Shown here in pieces: positions 31,880 through 42,673 of a stretch of 64,000 bases of DNA. Made by a program: the position numbers and the translations under genes. Below the pieces are notes generated by a model that was not told where the DNA came from, searched no databases, and was given only the letters and a program-made list of their open reading frames with translations. Position 1 is the first letter of the stretch. Each line of letters begins with the position of its first letter. This DNA comes from Amanita rubescens (Eukaryota; Basidiomycota; Agaricomycetes; Agaricales; Amanitaceae). The stretch lies in NCBI GenBank assembly GCA_015039365.1, contig WION01000210.1, positions 30,416 to 94,415 of the forward strand, given 5' to 3'.

Positions 31880-32285
31880 TTAGTGGATTTGTCTACCAAC
31901 TAGGTGGTTGATCAATCTCTTGGGGAAGCAAGAAGCAACCAACTGTTGCTTGATTTTCAACCGAAGCTGAATATATGTATTGTAGCTGCGCATGCTGTTG
32001 GTGAAGGACTGTGGATCAGAAACCTTCTGCAAGAAATCAGCTTCAGGCAAATGGGTCCTGCACCTCTCTATGTCAACAATCAATCTACCATTGCAATAAT
32101 CAATAACCCAAAAACAGCAAAGGACAAAATACATTGATATTAAACATTGCTTCATCTGTGATCAAGTACAAGATGGATCTTTTGAGCTAATTCATTGTCC
32201 AACAAAGATTATGGTGGCAGATATTTTTACAAAACCTTTAAACACAGATTCCTTTAAAGTACATACTAAATCTCTTGGACTTTAG
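31880..32285 (+). pseudogene. RNase H end of a third copia lineage
   Basis: Reads, across two frame breaks, WGSKKQPTVA-like, EAEYMYC, VGEGLWIRNLLQEISFRQ, LYVNNQSTIAIINNP, then HCFICDQVQDGSFELIHC and MVADIFTKPLNTDSFK. These are copia RNase H and C-terminal landmarks, clearly different from copia-1/-2. The DNQ motif is altered to NNQ, removing a catalytic Asp. The upstream Pol is absent. Confidence 0.75.
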
Positions 32286-33347
32286 TACTTGTGTGTTGAT
32301 ATACATTGCTTTGTATAGCTAGAATATCATAATTATTTAATAATAGAACAAATAGAGCATCACAGAAGGGAGCATTGTATATAGTCAGCGGTTTCCCATG
32401 TTAACAACTTCTCATTACCTAACATCGACAAGAAGGTATGACATTCTTTTATATCATATTCACACTCGCTCACTCATAATTAAAGTGTTAATACATATTA
32501 GGTACTATTCCTAGTCACCTTACATCAACAAGAAGTGTTACAGCGCTTTTCATAAATATGCAGAATTGCATGAATCAAAATCTTTCTTTTGTTTTGTTTT
32601 GTAAACAGGACCCTGTAGCCTAGCATGCGCAATCGTTGGGCGTGTTGTGCTCTATTGTAATAACAAATTATCTACACCTTGTCAGATCCACCGTCACCTC
32701 AGCTGAGTGGAGAACCAACTCACAGAAACACTGCTCAACACAACTGCAGAAAACTGATCACTCAACAACAATCACCTGTGTATTCGTGTGCTGTCACAGA
32801 GATCCACAACTTATGCTACTGCGGAATTTCTTCCAGAATCCATGTCCCTCCTCCACCAGTACAACTATGGTACAGTTTATCTCACCTCTCGTCTCAACCA
32901 CATCTTCAGACAAGTTCACTGAGGGTTCAGGTCCAAACCTGAGGTCCAAGTTCACCCAGCATGCTGAACCTGGACCACAAATGAGGTTCGGTTCCCAGCC
33001 ACTTCCAGACCTGGACCTGAACATTCAGTCCACAAGGTTCAGATGGTAACTGTAAGGATCATAAAGTGTAGGCATGGGTCATTAATGACATAGCGTGAAA
33101 TGAGGGGATGCATGTGGTCACTGTTAGTAGTATTAGATTTAGAACATATATGACATGGTACAGGCAGGTGGCAGGGTATAGCATGTGTGGCGAGGGTTCC
33201 CGGGAATAATGTCAGGAATGCCAGACTTTGTATTCCAACACACTCTATATCAAGTTCATCTGGAGTAAAGGGGTATGCTCAGCCAGTGGTACATGGGAGA
33301 ATCCTCTTGTCGGATATGACCATAGTTTTGTTAACCACAAGCTGTAC
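32286..33347. other. Possible LTR near 32375; otherwise no gene
   Basis: A purine tract (CACAGAAGGGAGC) precedes TTGTATATAGTCAGC, as expected at the 3' LTR of the preceding copia. An end cannot be fixed; AAGTGTTACA at 32548 is one option. 32920-33050 is rich in GGTTCAGGTCC and GAACCTGGACC words resembling subterminal hAT repeats. Nothing else supported. Confidence 0.3.
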
Positions 33348-33355
33348 CTTATAGG

Positions 33356-33844
33356 TAGTCTTTCTAACTTAGGTCGCATGACCAGTCACGACTGGTCACA
33401 CAACTGACCATGACTGCAGTCGTGGCATGCAGTTATGGTCGCACTTTGTTGAACAAAGTTGCAGTCGCAGTCATACAAAATTGGTCTATCTCCATGACCG
33501 GTTATGACTGGTTGTGACTGGTCGTAACTGGTCATTTCAGGGTCCAGATGACTTTGATACATCCACCCCACCAAATGCCTGTAACCCTTAGAATATAGTG
33601 TAATAACCCTTAGAATAATTGTAATAACCCTATCATTGGGACATAAAAATACTGTGATGGGCGGAGTATTTTAGACAAATCATAACCAGTCACAACCGCC
33701 AATCCCCAGCTCATGACCGAATATGACTGGTCATGTCGGTTGTGGTCACAGTCATGGCAAATTAAAGAAATTCTGCAACCAGTTCAGTCATGGTCGTGGC
33801 CGTTAGGGCTGCACAACTTAACTTAACCTAACTTGGAAAGACTA
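33356..33844. mobile_element. hAT-type MITE (489 bp)
   Basis: Termini TAGTCTTTCTAACTTAGG and CCTAACTTGGAAAGACTA, flanked by the exact 8-bp duplication CTTATAGG (33348-33355, 33845-33852). The interior is made of GACTGGTC/GACCAGTC words. It contains a copy of the GGGCGGAGTATTTT word found in the other hAT elements. No coding capacity. Confidence 0.9.
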
Positions 33845-33936
33845 CTTATAGGTGTAGTATTGTTGCACAATCTAAGAGACTTCCTCAGCAGTGCAACGGA
33901 TACAGATGTAAGGGTGATTGGAGGGGAGGAGAGGGG

Positions 33937-34120
33937 CAGGACTGAATCCAATCTCGTTGGCAGTCACAGGAATGTTGGAGGGGGTCCGAGGCACCATTAA
34001 TTGTCTTGTCTACACCCAGGTACCCAACCAGGACTGAATCCAATCTCGTTGGCAGTCACAGGAATGTTGGAGGGGGTCCGAGGCACCATTAATTGTCTTG
34101 TCTACACCCAGGTACCCAAC
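33937..34120. repeat. Perfect tandem duplication, 92 bp x 2
   Basis: 33937-34028 and 34029-34120 appear identical, both starting CAGGACTGAATCC and ending GGTACCCAAC. Recent slippage or unequal exchange. No protein context recognised. Confidence 0.9.
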
Positions 34121-34295
34121 CACCTGTTACAGTTTGCTTGAACACCCTGAGTCCACCTTCATTTGGGCACAAGATAGTACATGACTGGAAGTATCCATGA
34201 GTGATGCTCAATCCTAGACATGTAAAGAACAGTGTTTTGGGGCCTGGAATATATGGAACACTGTAACAGTGGATTAGATATTGTCAGCCTCAAAA

Positions 34296-36108
34296 TTACA
34301 ACTTTATAATACCCTTGCTAAAACATTGAGAGAACTTGCAGGATATATGTTCCACAAGTATCCCATCAACTGGCAGGTACTTTTGCTCCTCAATTGATAT
34401 GACTGATGCTAATACCTTGTGTATTTTCCTGACAGCTCCACGACACTCTGCTTCATTTGGCATTGAATACCCCTGGCTGCACTTGTTCTTGACCCTGGGT
34501 CCTATCAACCCCAGACGTTCCAATCCGCTCACCGCACCTGTATTAATGAATGCATCACACCACATCAGATATTTCATCTAATGTTGGCAGATCAACAATC
34601 CCTGAGTACACATAGTTGACTGTTAGAAGGTATGCAGCAAGTGGTCCAATCTGGGGAAATCGTACCGGGGCTTTCCCAGGTCTAAAGAATTGTTGGTAGC
34701 AATCTGTGAATGGCACTGTGTGGTTTTCAACATAGCCTGACCAATCATACTTCCCAGTAGCCTCACAGTAGTGTTCAGCAAGTTTAGGTGAGCGGAATTT
34801 ATTATAAATGCCCTATGCTCTTTGGTTGCATATGTAAGGCAGAGTCGCTTTGTGCACAATGAACTCCAGAAACCTCATCTTTGAATTCTTGAAGGCTGCG
34901 GAACACCATCTTTTGTTCCAATGAAAAAGGTGCAGTGAAGGTAATACCACGCCAGATCAACATGCTAAACAATCCAGATCACATATGCACTACACTCTCA
35001 TGGAATGGGCCACCCTGCAATTTGAATCTGATGTGGCTAGGCATGTGCTCTCTGAAGGGCAGTAATTGGTCTGGGTTTGCTATCATAGCCTTATACGTGA
35101 GAGAGGTGTTCTGTCTGCTATTTGGCTGCAAGACAGCATGGACTGCATCTCATACAAAGGAGGTAAATATGCTCGAGCACCTTTTGAGCACTGATTTGAC
35201 AGCTGGCGTTAGGGTGTTGGGCGCTGAGGTATGGCCATCAATCGGTAAGTTGACATTGCATACTGCAAGAATGCTCTCTGTAATCCTGTCCAAGACCTTA
35301 TGTTCTTCAGACTTGCGATTGTGTAGAGGATGTTGTCTTGCTGCTTCCCTCAGCAGCATGACCAAATTGAAGCTCTGGATGTTCAAATGTAGGATGGAAA
35401 ACATGGACCACCTCATCGTGTCATATGCATTCCAAGTTTGGTCCAGCAACAAGACACTTTGGCCAAATTCCTGCAGTAGGGTGTGCACAAACCATGCCTT
35501 TTGTTGATACATGCCTTCCATAGGAAACCCCAGCCAGTGCTGCACAATTTCAATGACTGTGGATGTGATCTCCTTATAATCCGATTCTGCATCACTATCC
35601 TACTGCAAGGTTCTTGGATGTCTCCAGTATTTGAACACTTGGCCTGGTAACTGGCTATCAAAGTCGATTGGATCAAATGTGTAGCTTGTAATATGTGCAA
35701 ATTAAATATTCTGGATTTTTTTGATGAGTTTCATAAGCCAATTGTCTGAAGATGCAGGTGTCTTCTCCACAATATCTTTTATGTGTCCAACGACAAAGTA
35801 GTCCAGCCACCACCACGTGAAGTAATTTGTTAGCATTATCCTGTAGTGATGGTATTGTAAGTGAATGCTCTGCTCTGCTTCTTGTTGCTCCAACTTTAAA
35901 ACCTGAGGCCATACATTGGCTATTGCCCAGAGCACAGAGGAAGAGGCCAGTTGACTGCAAATACCATGGTACATTCACTCCAATGCCTCCGTGTCTTCCC
36001 TTCCTTGTGTCTGACAGTACATCTTGTAGCAGCTTTCCTGAACCTGACTGAGCTCCCATTGTATGAATGATAAGGAAAGGGATTTAAGGAACCGGTGGAC
36101 TCCTGCAC
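34296..36108 (-). pseudogene. Decayed protein-coding gene, family unknown
   Basis: Overlapping minus frames at 36059-35673, 35700-35413, 35545-35150, 34859-34623 and 34577-34296 look like pieces of one broken protein. Reading across one TAG gives SYTFDPIDFDSQLPGQVFKY, then EIVQHWLGFPMEGMYQQKAW and LLLDQTWNAYDTMRWSMFSI. Further pieces include YFTWWWLDYFVVGHIKDIVE and KPRYDFPRLDHLLHTF. The Trp/Tyr-rich composition looks like real protein, but I recognise no family; a transposon-borne gene is possible. Some breaks could be introns. Confidence 0.4.
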
Positions 36109-36657
36109 CTGGAATTTGTGTTATTAGGAAATCAATTTAGTAATTGACAACAAAGCCATACTAACCTCTGCCTCCTGTAACGTTACCCTTGCATACATTA
36201 TCTGATCCCGTATCAGGTGAAGTCCTTTCTATCAATGAATCTTCCATGGTTCATGCTTCCACAAGCATGGCAATGTTTCCATCCCAATTGGTAGGTATGT
36301 CCGTTTGTGGACCTACACCAGCTTGTGTGTTTCTCCTTTTTCTCGGCAGTGAATCTACTAACAATTGGACTGGGTTTGGGACAACAGCATTGCTCATGGC
36401 ACCGAAAGATTCCATCTCCCATGGTGCTTTTCATTTACCTATGCTTTGTCAATATCATGCATTCAGACAAGCAAAGCGCTCACTTGTGATAAGAACTTCT
36501 ACGTTGGAAGATTTGGGGTCATCTGTAATAGGATAATTCAGAGAGTCTCTCATAGAGTCCAATATCTCTTACCCTGCTGAGGCCATTGCCTGTCTTGTTT
36601 ATTAGTTGTTGCCTTGGCCTTTCCATTAAGTTTCCCAACTCCCTTTGTGCTTGATGT
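36109..36657. other. No supported gene
   Basis: Several frames of 60-115 codons overlap on both strands without domain evidence. The stretch may belong to the 5' part of the decayed minus-strand gene. Confidence 0.3.
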
Positions 36658-36930
36658 TGCTCTATTGTCTGGGTTCATGTAGATGGTAAATTGCACATAT
36701 TAATATAGGCTAGACATTACCATTTGCCCCTCCCTCCTCGCTCGCTCTATTGTCTGGGTTAATGTAGATAGGTAAATTGCACATATGAATATAGGCTAGA
36801 CATTACCATTACCATTTGCCCCTCCCTCCTCACTTGCTCTTTAGTGTCTGGGTTCATGTAGATAGGTAAATCACACATATGAATATAGTCTAGACTAATA
36901 TTACCATTTGCCCCTCCCTCATCACCTCCA
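36658..36930. repeat. Three-copy tandem repeat of about 90 bp
   Basis: Units start near 36658, 36746 and 36838. Each has TGTCTGGGTTCATGTAGAT, CACATATGAATATAG and ACCATTTGCCCCTCCCTC. Copies differ by small indels, including an ACCATT duplication. Confidence 0.85.
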
Positions 36931-37006
36931 TTCCCTTGCGCTTTGCTTCTGGATATTATTGTATGTGGTTTCTGGAGGTCTTTACTGTCCCCCACACATT
37001 CCTTGT

Positions 37007-37832
37007 TAGTGTTTTAAAGTCCGGTTTGGTCCAGTTTTCTTGCTATTTTTGGCAAGAACCAGACCATGACCGGTTTTTGGGAATTTCCAATTTGGGTGCA
37101 ACTGGACCAAAACTGGTGAAAACCAGGCTTGCAGCATTGTCAGCAGGCTGTGCAACCGGTCACAACCAGTTTTTGCTTAAAACCCCTTATGTAATACTGA
37201 AAAATCGAATTTTATTAATATATAAGTAGATGACACCCTAAAATGCCAAAGTAAGTTATGTTGTGGGCATTGGGTGCATTGTTTTTCGAGGTCTGACAGT
37301 TACTAAAGTAATACAAGGGGTTGCATGGGTGGATGCATAAATGGGCACTTGGATGACATTGCCAAAATTAGACCAAAGTGATGTCATTTGTTAAAATTAG
37401 ACTAAATTGATGTCATTGATATGTCATATAAGTACACTAAGCTTATCTGAGGCTGGAATGAGCTATGTTGTGGGCAATAGATATGTTATTTTTTGAGATC
37501 TGATAGTTACTACATCAATACAAGGGATTGTATAGGTGGATGCACAAATGGGAGCTTGGATGATGTTACTAAAATTAGTGCAACTTCTAATTTTAGTAGT
37601 GTCATCCAACTGCCCACCGGCCAATCCACCCCTCTAACCCTCCAAATGGTTGCTGAAAAAGACCGGTTGCAACCAGTTTTGCAACCAGTCTTTGACATCT
37701 GGCCAAAAACCTCAGACCAAAACCGTTTTGAGGCTGTAGCATGTAAAACTGGCAACCATGGTTCGATTGCAACTGATACTGGTCCAGTCCAGTTGCCGGT
37801 TTTTTGCCTTTTAACCAGGCTTTGAAACACTA
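37007..37832. mobile_element. hAT-type MITE (826 bp), complete copy
   Basis: Starts TAGTGTTTTAAAG, ends TTTGAAACACTA and is flanked by the 8-bp duplication TTCCTTGT (36999-37006, 37833-37840). Its body matches 16827-17532. It has many ACCGGTT/AACCAGT words near both ends and no transposase, so a relative must have mobilised it. Confidence 0.9.
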
Positions 37833-37840
37833 TTCCTTGT

Positions 37841-38010
37841 GGACTCCTGAGGACTCCTGGCTCACTCCCGGGAATTCCCAGGACTCCAGAGGGTCTCCCA
37901 CCTCCCTGGAAGACCCCTCATCCCAGCCAAAATGTGCCAGGAGTGAGCCAGGACTCCCTGTGGATTCCCTGTATGAGGAGTCCACAAGGAGTGTAAGGAC
38001 TCCTTGTTTC
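37841..38010. repeat. GGACTCC/GGAGTCC repeat
   Basis: Recurring GGACTCCTG, CAGGACTCC and GAGGAGTCCACAAGG words, as at 50455-50800. Self-complementary over long distances. Confidence 0.55.
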
Positions 38011-38127
38011 ATTCCTGTTTATGTGGTCATGTGACATGACCAGTTGGTCTGTGCACAGGCCCACAGGTATATAAGGAGGGGGCATCTGGCACATATCCCC
38101 CAGCACCCCCTTGGGAAAAGGGGGGCA

Positions 38128-38165
38128 GTGGAGATAAGATTAGATAGATTAGATAGATAGATAGA
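38128..38165. repeat. GATA-type simple repeat
   Basis: Runs of TTAGATAGAT and GATAGATAGATAG lie directly before the hAT element at 38174. Confidence 0.8.
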
Positions 38166-38173
38166 CAGTAAAT

Positions 38174-39021
38174 TAGTGTTTAAAGGTCCGGTTTGGTCCA
38201 GTTTTTTGCCCAAAATTGGGAGAACCGGGACCGTGACCAGTCATTCACCAATGGCCCAACCCCAGAACTGGGACTGGAACTGCTGTAACTGGTCACAATC
38301 AGTTCGGTCAACCTTGGTCAGCCCCAATGGACCGGTTATGGACCAGTTCTCTTATTGACCAGTTATGACCAATCCTAAAAATAGAAAAATACTCTGCCCA
38401 TCCCAACACTGCAATGGGCAGAGTATTTTTCTATTTATTGCAGATTATCCTGACATGTCACTGTCACAATCCTCAAACCAAGTAGAAAGATACTCTGCCC
38501 ATCCCAACACTACAATGGGTGGAGTATTTTTCTATTTTTATTGCAGTTATCCTGATGTGTCACTGTCACAATCCTCAAAACAACTAGAAAAATACTCTGC
38601 CCATCCTGACACTACAATGGGCGGAGTATTTTTCTATTTTTATTGCCAATTATCCTGACATGTCACTGTCACAACCCTCAAAACAAATAGAAAAATACTC
38701 CACCCATCCCAACATTGCAATGGGTGGAGTATTTTTCTATTTTATTACAGATTATCCTGACATGCCACTGTCACAATCCTCAAAAGAATAGAGAAATACT
38801 CCACTAATCCCAACTTTGCAATTGGCAGAGTATTCTCTTTTTTCACTAGTCATGACTGGTTCCACATCGGTTATGCAAAATGGTCCATCAGCTGTGACCA
38901 GAACCGGAACCAAGTGCTGACCAGTAGAACTGGGACCGATGGTCTGGTCATAATTGGTCATGGTTCTGAAAGTCCAGTTCGGGTTATTTTCTGGTCACTG
39001 TGACCGGACCTTTAAACACTA
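38174..39021. mobile_element. hAT-type MITE (848 bp) with tandem hairpins
   Basis: Perfect terminal inverted repeats TAGTGTTTAAAGGTCCGG and CCGGACCTTTAAACACTA, and the exact 8-bp duplication CAGTAAAT (38166-38173, 39022-39029). The interior has five tandem hairpin units. Non-coding. Confidence 0.95.
38381..38840. repeat. Five tandem hairpin units of about 100-120 bp
   Basis: Each unit contains AAAATACTCTGCCCAT, a 12-nt spacer and the inverted ATGGGCAGAGTATTTT. Unit 1 (38381-38434) has a 21-bp perfect stem. Unit 4 (38685-38742) has a 23-bp perfect stem in which both sides changed (CTCCACCCAT with ATGGGTGGAG). TATCCTGACATGTCACTGTCAC separates the units, written here in two parts: TATCCTGACATG and TCACTGTCAC. 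Confidence 0.9.
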
Positions 39022-39369
39022 CAGTAAATAAGTAGATAGGCAGCTTGAAGGTCTAGATAAGATAAGATAAAATATAACAACATTAAAATTTCCTTTTATA
39101 GAAGTGTGACATTATGTAATGTGTGACTGTGACAAAAAAAGATGCACCTAGCTTTTGTGATTCAGAATATGCAACAATGATAATGCCAAACAAAGTCAAA
39201 CATGAGATATTTGCAAAATACATTTTCAAACATAGCTTTGAAAAAATGAAAAAATTCCAAAAAATTCTCAAAAATCCCAAAAAATCATGTGATCACATCT
39301 GTGCAAGAATTGCAGTGCCAAATGCTGCCAAACTCAAGATATTTGCAAAGTACTGTTTTGAACACCAGT

Positions 39370-39525
39370 CTTTTGAACCTGATCTGATTGTCTGATTGCC
39401 TGACTCATGCTGGAACCCTGGTTGTCTGATGGTGATGGTCTGACAGTGTCTGAAACACTGGTTGTCTGTTGTCTGATATTAACTGATGACATCTGATTGT
39501 TGTCAGACAATCAAACAACCAGTTC
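39370..39525. repeat. TGTCTGAT-type minisatellite
   Basis: Repeats of GTTGTCTGAT, GTCTGACAGTGTCTGA and complementary CAGACAATCA. Same words as 7030-7260 in the opposite sense. Confidence 0.55.
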
Positions 39526-39530
39526 TAAAA

Positions 39531-39632
39531 GCTGAATGAAATGAGGCTCCATCTTACAAGAGCTGAGCCCTGCAATGTTTTGTAACACAACTTTAAGATG
39601 GCAGCAATTTCCAATGTAAACATGTACAAACA
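39531..39632 (-). repeat. Second copy of the dispersed repeat at 8245-8352
   Basis: Reverse complement of the 8245 copy, with CpG sites replaced by TpG or CpA. Confidence 0.6.
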
Positions 39633-39713
39633 CCATGCGCATAACAAAGATGATCAGGAAGAATGGGCCTTGGATTTGCTGCTTGGCAGCCCATACCCTC
39701 CAAGTGTCCCAGC

Positions 39714-40771
39714 TAGAGTTTCAAGGTCTGGTTGAAGGACCAGAAAAAAACCGAGACCAGACCGAGACCGGACCATTGGTTGCAGTTGCCTGATTTGGTA
39801 GGAGCAACCAGTTGCAGTTGCCCAGTTTTGGGGGAAATGAAAGACTGGTAAAAAACCAGTTGCAACTGGTTGCAACTGGTTATTTTTGCAAAGAACAATG
39901 TCTCAGTCAGAACTCATTTTGTCAATGTCATCCAAGGGTTACTTCATGCATCCACCCCTCCAACACTCCATATCTGCACAGTAACCCTCAAATTCATCCA
40001 TCCACAACTACCTGACCTTCTATATTTAGCCTAAACCCTTAGAATAGTTTCAATGTACATAATTTTTTAAAATATAACAATGTTATTTAACTTCACTCAA
40101 GTTGAGGCAAACAAATAGTTGGCTTGTATAGTTGACCTAAGAATACTCCGCTGATCACAATGTTGTCATTGGCGGAGTATTTTTACCTTAGTTGACCTTA
40201 AAACCTTTAAAGCAGTACAAAATACTCTGCTGATCACAGTGTCATCATTGGCGGAGTATTTTTTACCTTGGTTGGCCTAAAAATAGTCCGCCAATGACAA
40301 CACTGTGATGGGCGGACTATTTTTAGGTTGACCAAGGTAAAAATACTCCGCCAATGATGACACCGTGATCGGCGGAGTATTATTGCCCTAGTTGACCTAA
40401 AAAGCTTCAAAACACTACTCCCAATCCCCTCCAACATGTAATTTTCCAAATATAGCAACATCATCCAAACACCTAACTCCCAATCCACCCCTCTAACTTG
40501 TAATTTTCCAAATATTTTTTCCAAATATTTTTTCCAAACATAGCAACAACACCAGTTGCAATTGGTTTTGACCAGTTAAGACCGGTCAGTGACCAGATCC
40601 GGTTGCCAACCGGTCATAACCGGTTGCACAACTGCAAAAGACCATATGCAACCGGTCTTTTCCGGTTTCGGTCCAGTTTTACCAAAATTTGAAAATTTGA
40701 AAGACCGGTCTGGTTCTGGTTGCCCTAAAAATAGGTAAAAAAACCAGACCGGACTGGACTTTAAAACTCTA
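39714..40771. mobile_element. hAT-type MITE (1058 bp)
   Basis: Ends TAGAGTTTCAAGGTCTGG and GACTTTAAAACTCTA with the exact 8-bp duplication GTCCCAGC (39706-39713, 40772-40779). Four units of the AATACTCCGCC...GGCGGAGTATT hairpin occupy about 40140-40390. Subterminal AACCGGT/ACCGGTT words are dense at both ends. Non-coding. Confidence 0.92.
40140..40390. repeat. Hairpin repeats of the GGCGGAGTATTTTT type
   Basis: Four units; in one, the stem reads AATAGTCCGCC with GGGCGGACTATT, so both sides carry the same deviation (GACTATT instead of GAGTATT). This is a paired change relative to its neighbours. Confidence 0.8.
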
Positions 40772-40779
40772 GTCCCAGC

Positions 40780-41573
40780 ACCAGTCCGGCAATCAGGAAT
40801 CAGATACCATTTGATGGAATCAGATTTTTGGCATGTTTTCTGATGCTACTCACCATTGCACAAGTCACTGCAACTGACTTCCAGCACTTCCAGTCACTCA
40901 TAACCACCAGCAACCCCAACTTCCTAAAACTGACCAAACTTGATCATCACCAGACACCCCTCCTAAATTGACTTTGCAGGTGGTCACAGAGTGGCAAAAC
41001 CAAAAGACAAACAGACTTTTTGCATTCACATTTTAGCTTATTTAGTTTGGCATCATAATTCTTGCATGTCCTTGATCACATGGGACATTTTCAAGATTAT
41101 TTTCAGGCTTTACAATTTCCTCACACTCACATCTGAAAAGGTCTTTTGCAAATATTTCAAGTACTTGGCATTATTTGGTTTTACAATAAGTCCTATATTA
41201 CCTGTATCATACAAATTTTCAGGTTTTTATTGCAAGTATAAACATTGCCAAACAACATGCATGCCCACCTGAAATTTGGAAAGCAGCATGAAATTGCACA
41301 TGAGTGTAAAGTACTGGTCATGTCAGTCTACTTACATAGGATGTTATAGGAATGGCTGGGAATGAGTAGGAATCCTGATGGATTAAGTTTCCATGAAGAT
41401 CTGACTCAGTTACAAGTGTGCCTTCAACACACAGGCATGTGAACATTGAATGCCTGACTAGGTGGTTATGAGCAAATACTGAAAAGGATGACTAGCAGCA
41501 ATTTTAACTGGTTCCTGCATACTATGCTTTTCTACCCATTAGAGCAGGAAAAAAGTGGGCCACAGGTGGATGG
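40780..41573. other. No gene seen
   Basis: AT-rich sequence. One 93-codon frame (40991-41272) without domain support. Confidence 0.4.
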
Positions 41574-42018
41574 TGTTACATTTGTTAGTTCACAGCTAAG
41601 TCAAGCTTAACTGGTACCATAGGTTTCTCAAGGGAGTTCCAGCACTTAAGAACATTCAAAGTGTATGAGGGTTTTATCAATTAAGTCCTTCAGGGATCTT
41701 AAGCAATAAGAGAACAGTTTGACTGTTAAAACTAGACTGAGGTCTAGTTGTATATTTTTGTGGTTTGTATAGTACAAGGTACATATATACACAAATATAG
41801 TAAGTGGAATGCATGTGATAACGATTTACATGTGAAAATGGTTAACATGTGAAAACGGACATGCATGTGATAAAGCAGATAGCATATGATAAAGGGTGAA
41901 TGTTCAAGAATTTGCAAGAGTGCGATAAACATATGCAAAGAGAGGCAAGTAAAGAGAGAATAAGAGAGAATGGTGGCTGTGGCTGAGAAAAGATGTAACA
42001 TGATGTATGTTTGTAACA
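41574..42018. mobile_element. Solo LTR of the gypsy-B family (445 bp)
   Basis: TGTTACATTTGTTAG to ATGTTTGTAACA with target duplication GATGG (41569-41573, 42019-42023). More diverged from gypsy-B LTRs than 9070-9508. Confidence 0.9.
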
Positions 42019-42106
42019 GATGGTGATGATGATATACTAGTGGTGGTGATGGTGTTGGTATTGATTGGTGCAGATGATGTTTTTAAATAGTTTTGTAGTT
42101 ATTTAG

Positions 42107-42624
42107 TGTTATGATCACGTCAATCTCCACCTACGATGTGTCCACGCTAAGAGCGCTTGACAAAGTAGACTAAGTCCAACGGACAAGTCAAACAATAGGT
42201 GAACGAATAAGCTAAGTGATAAGACGACTAGAAGAAGTCTTATCCTTGAGAGCGATAATGAACGGAGTAGAAACGACGTTCTTTAGGTGAGATAAGATGT
42301 GATATTGACAAAGACAAACTAAGTCGAACTTAAGGTTCGACGTTACAGTACATCGGTTTATATACATGTACAGAAACACAGCCGTATCGTAAGTAGAACA
42401 AAGGCGATAGCAAGTATAGGTAAAACAGGAGGCATAGGGGATGGTACGTGTATGAACAAGGGGTTGGGCATAGGGTAAACGGAATGGGGATCGATAAGGG
42501 AACGAGGTAGTCCGTTTGATGAACATAATGAGGATGTGACGAAGGGGTAGGCATATACGAAAAAGTAAGCATGTCCGACGTGTCATGTAATCATAATGTA
42601 GGAGTCCGTACCGTGTTTGTAACA
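42107..42624 (-). repeat. gypsy-A 3' LTR (518 bp)
   Basis: TGTTATGATCACG to CGTGTTTGTAACA. Identical to the other LTR except one C/T site by eye. Confidence 0.95.
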
Positions 42625-42673
42625 CTAGCTCTCCTCTACGTTGTTGACCGCAACAACAATATGCGGGTATCCT

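Noticed and set aside
38381..40390. CRISPR-like regularly spaced repeats
   Set aside because: Units are hairpins inside hAT MITEs, spacers are conserved rather than unique, no cas genes, eukaryotic context.
42212..42625. 137-codon ORF in both gypsy-A LTRs
   Set aside because: It lies wholly within the LTR promoter region, and its presence twice follows from LTR identity.
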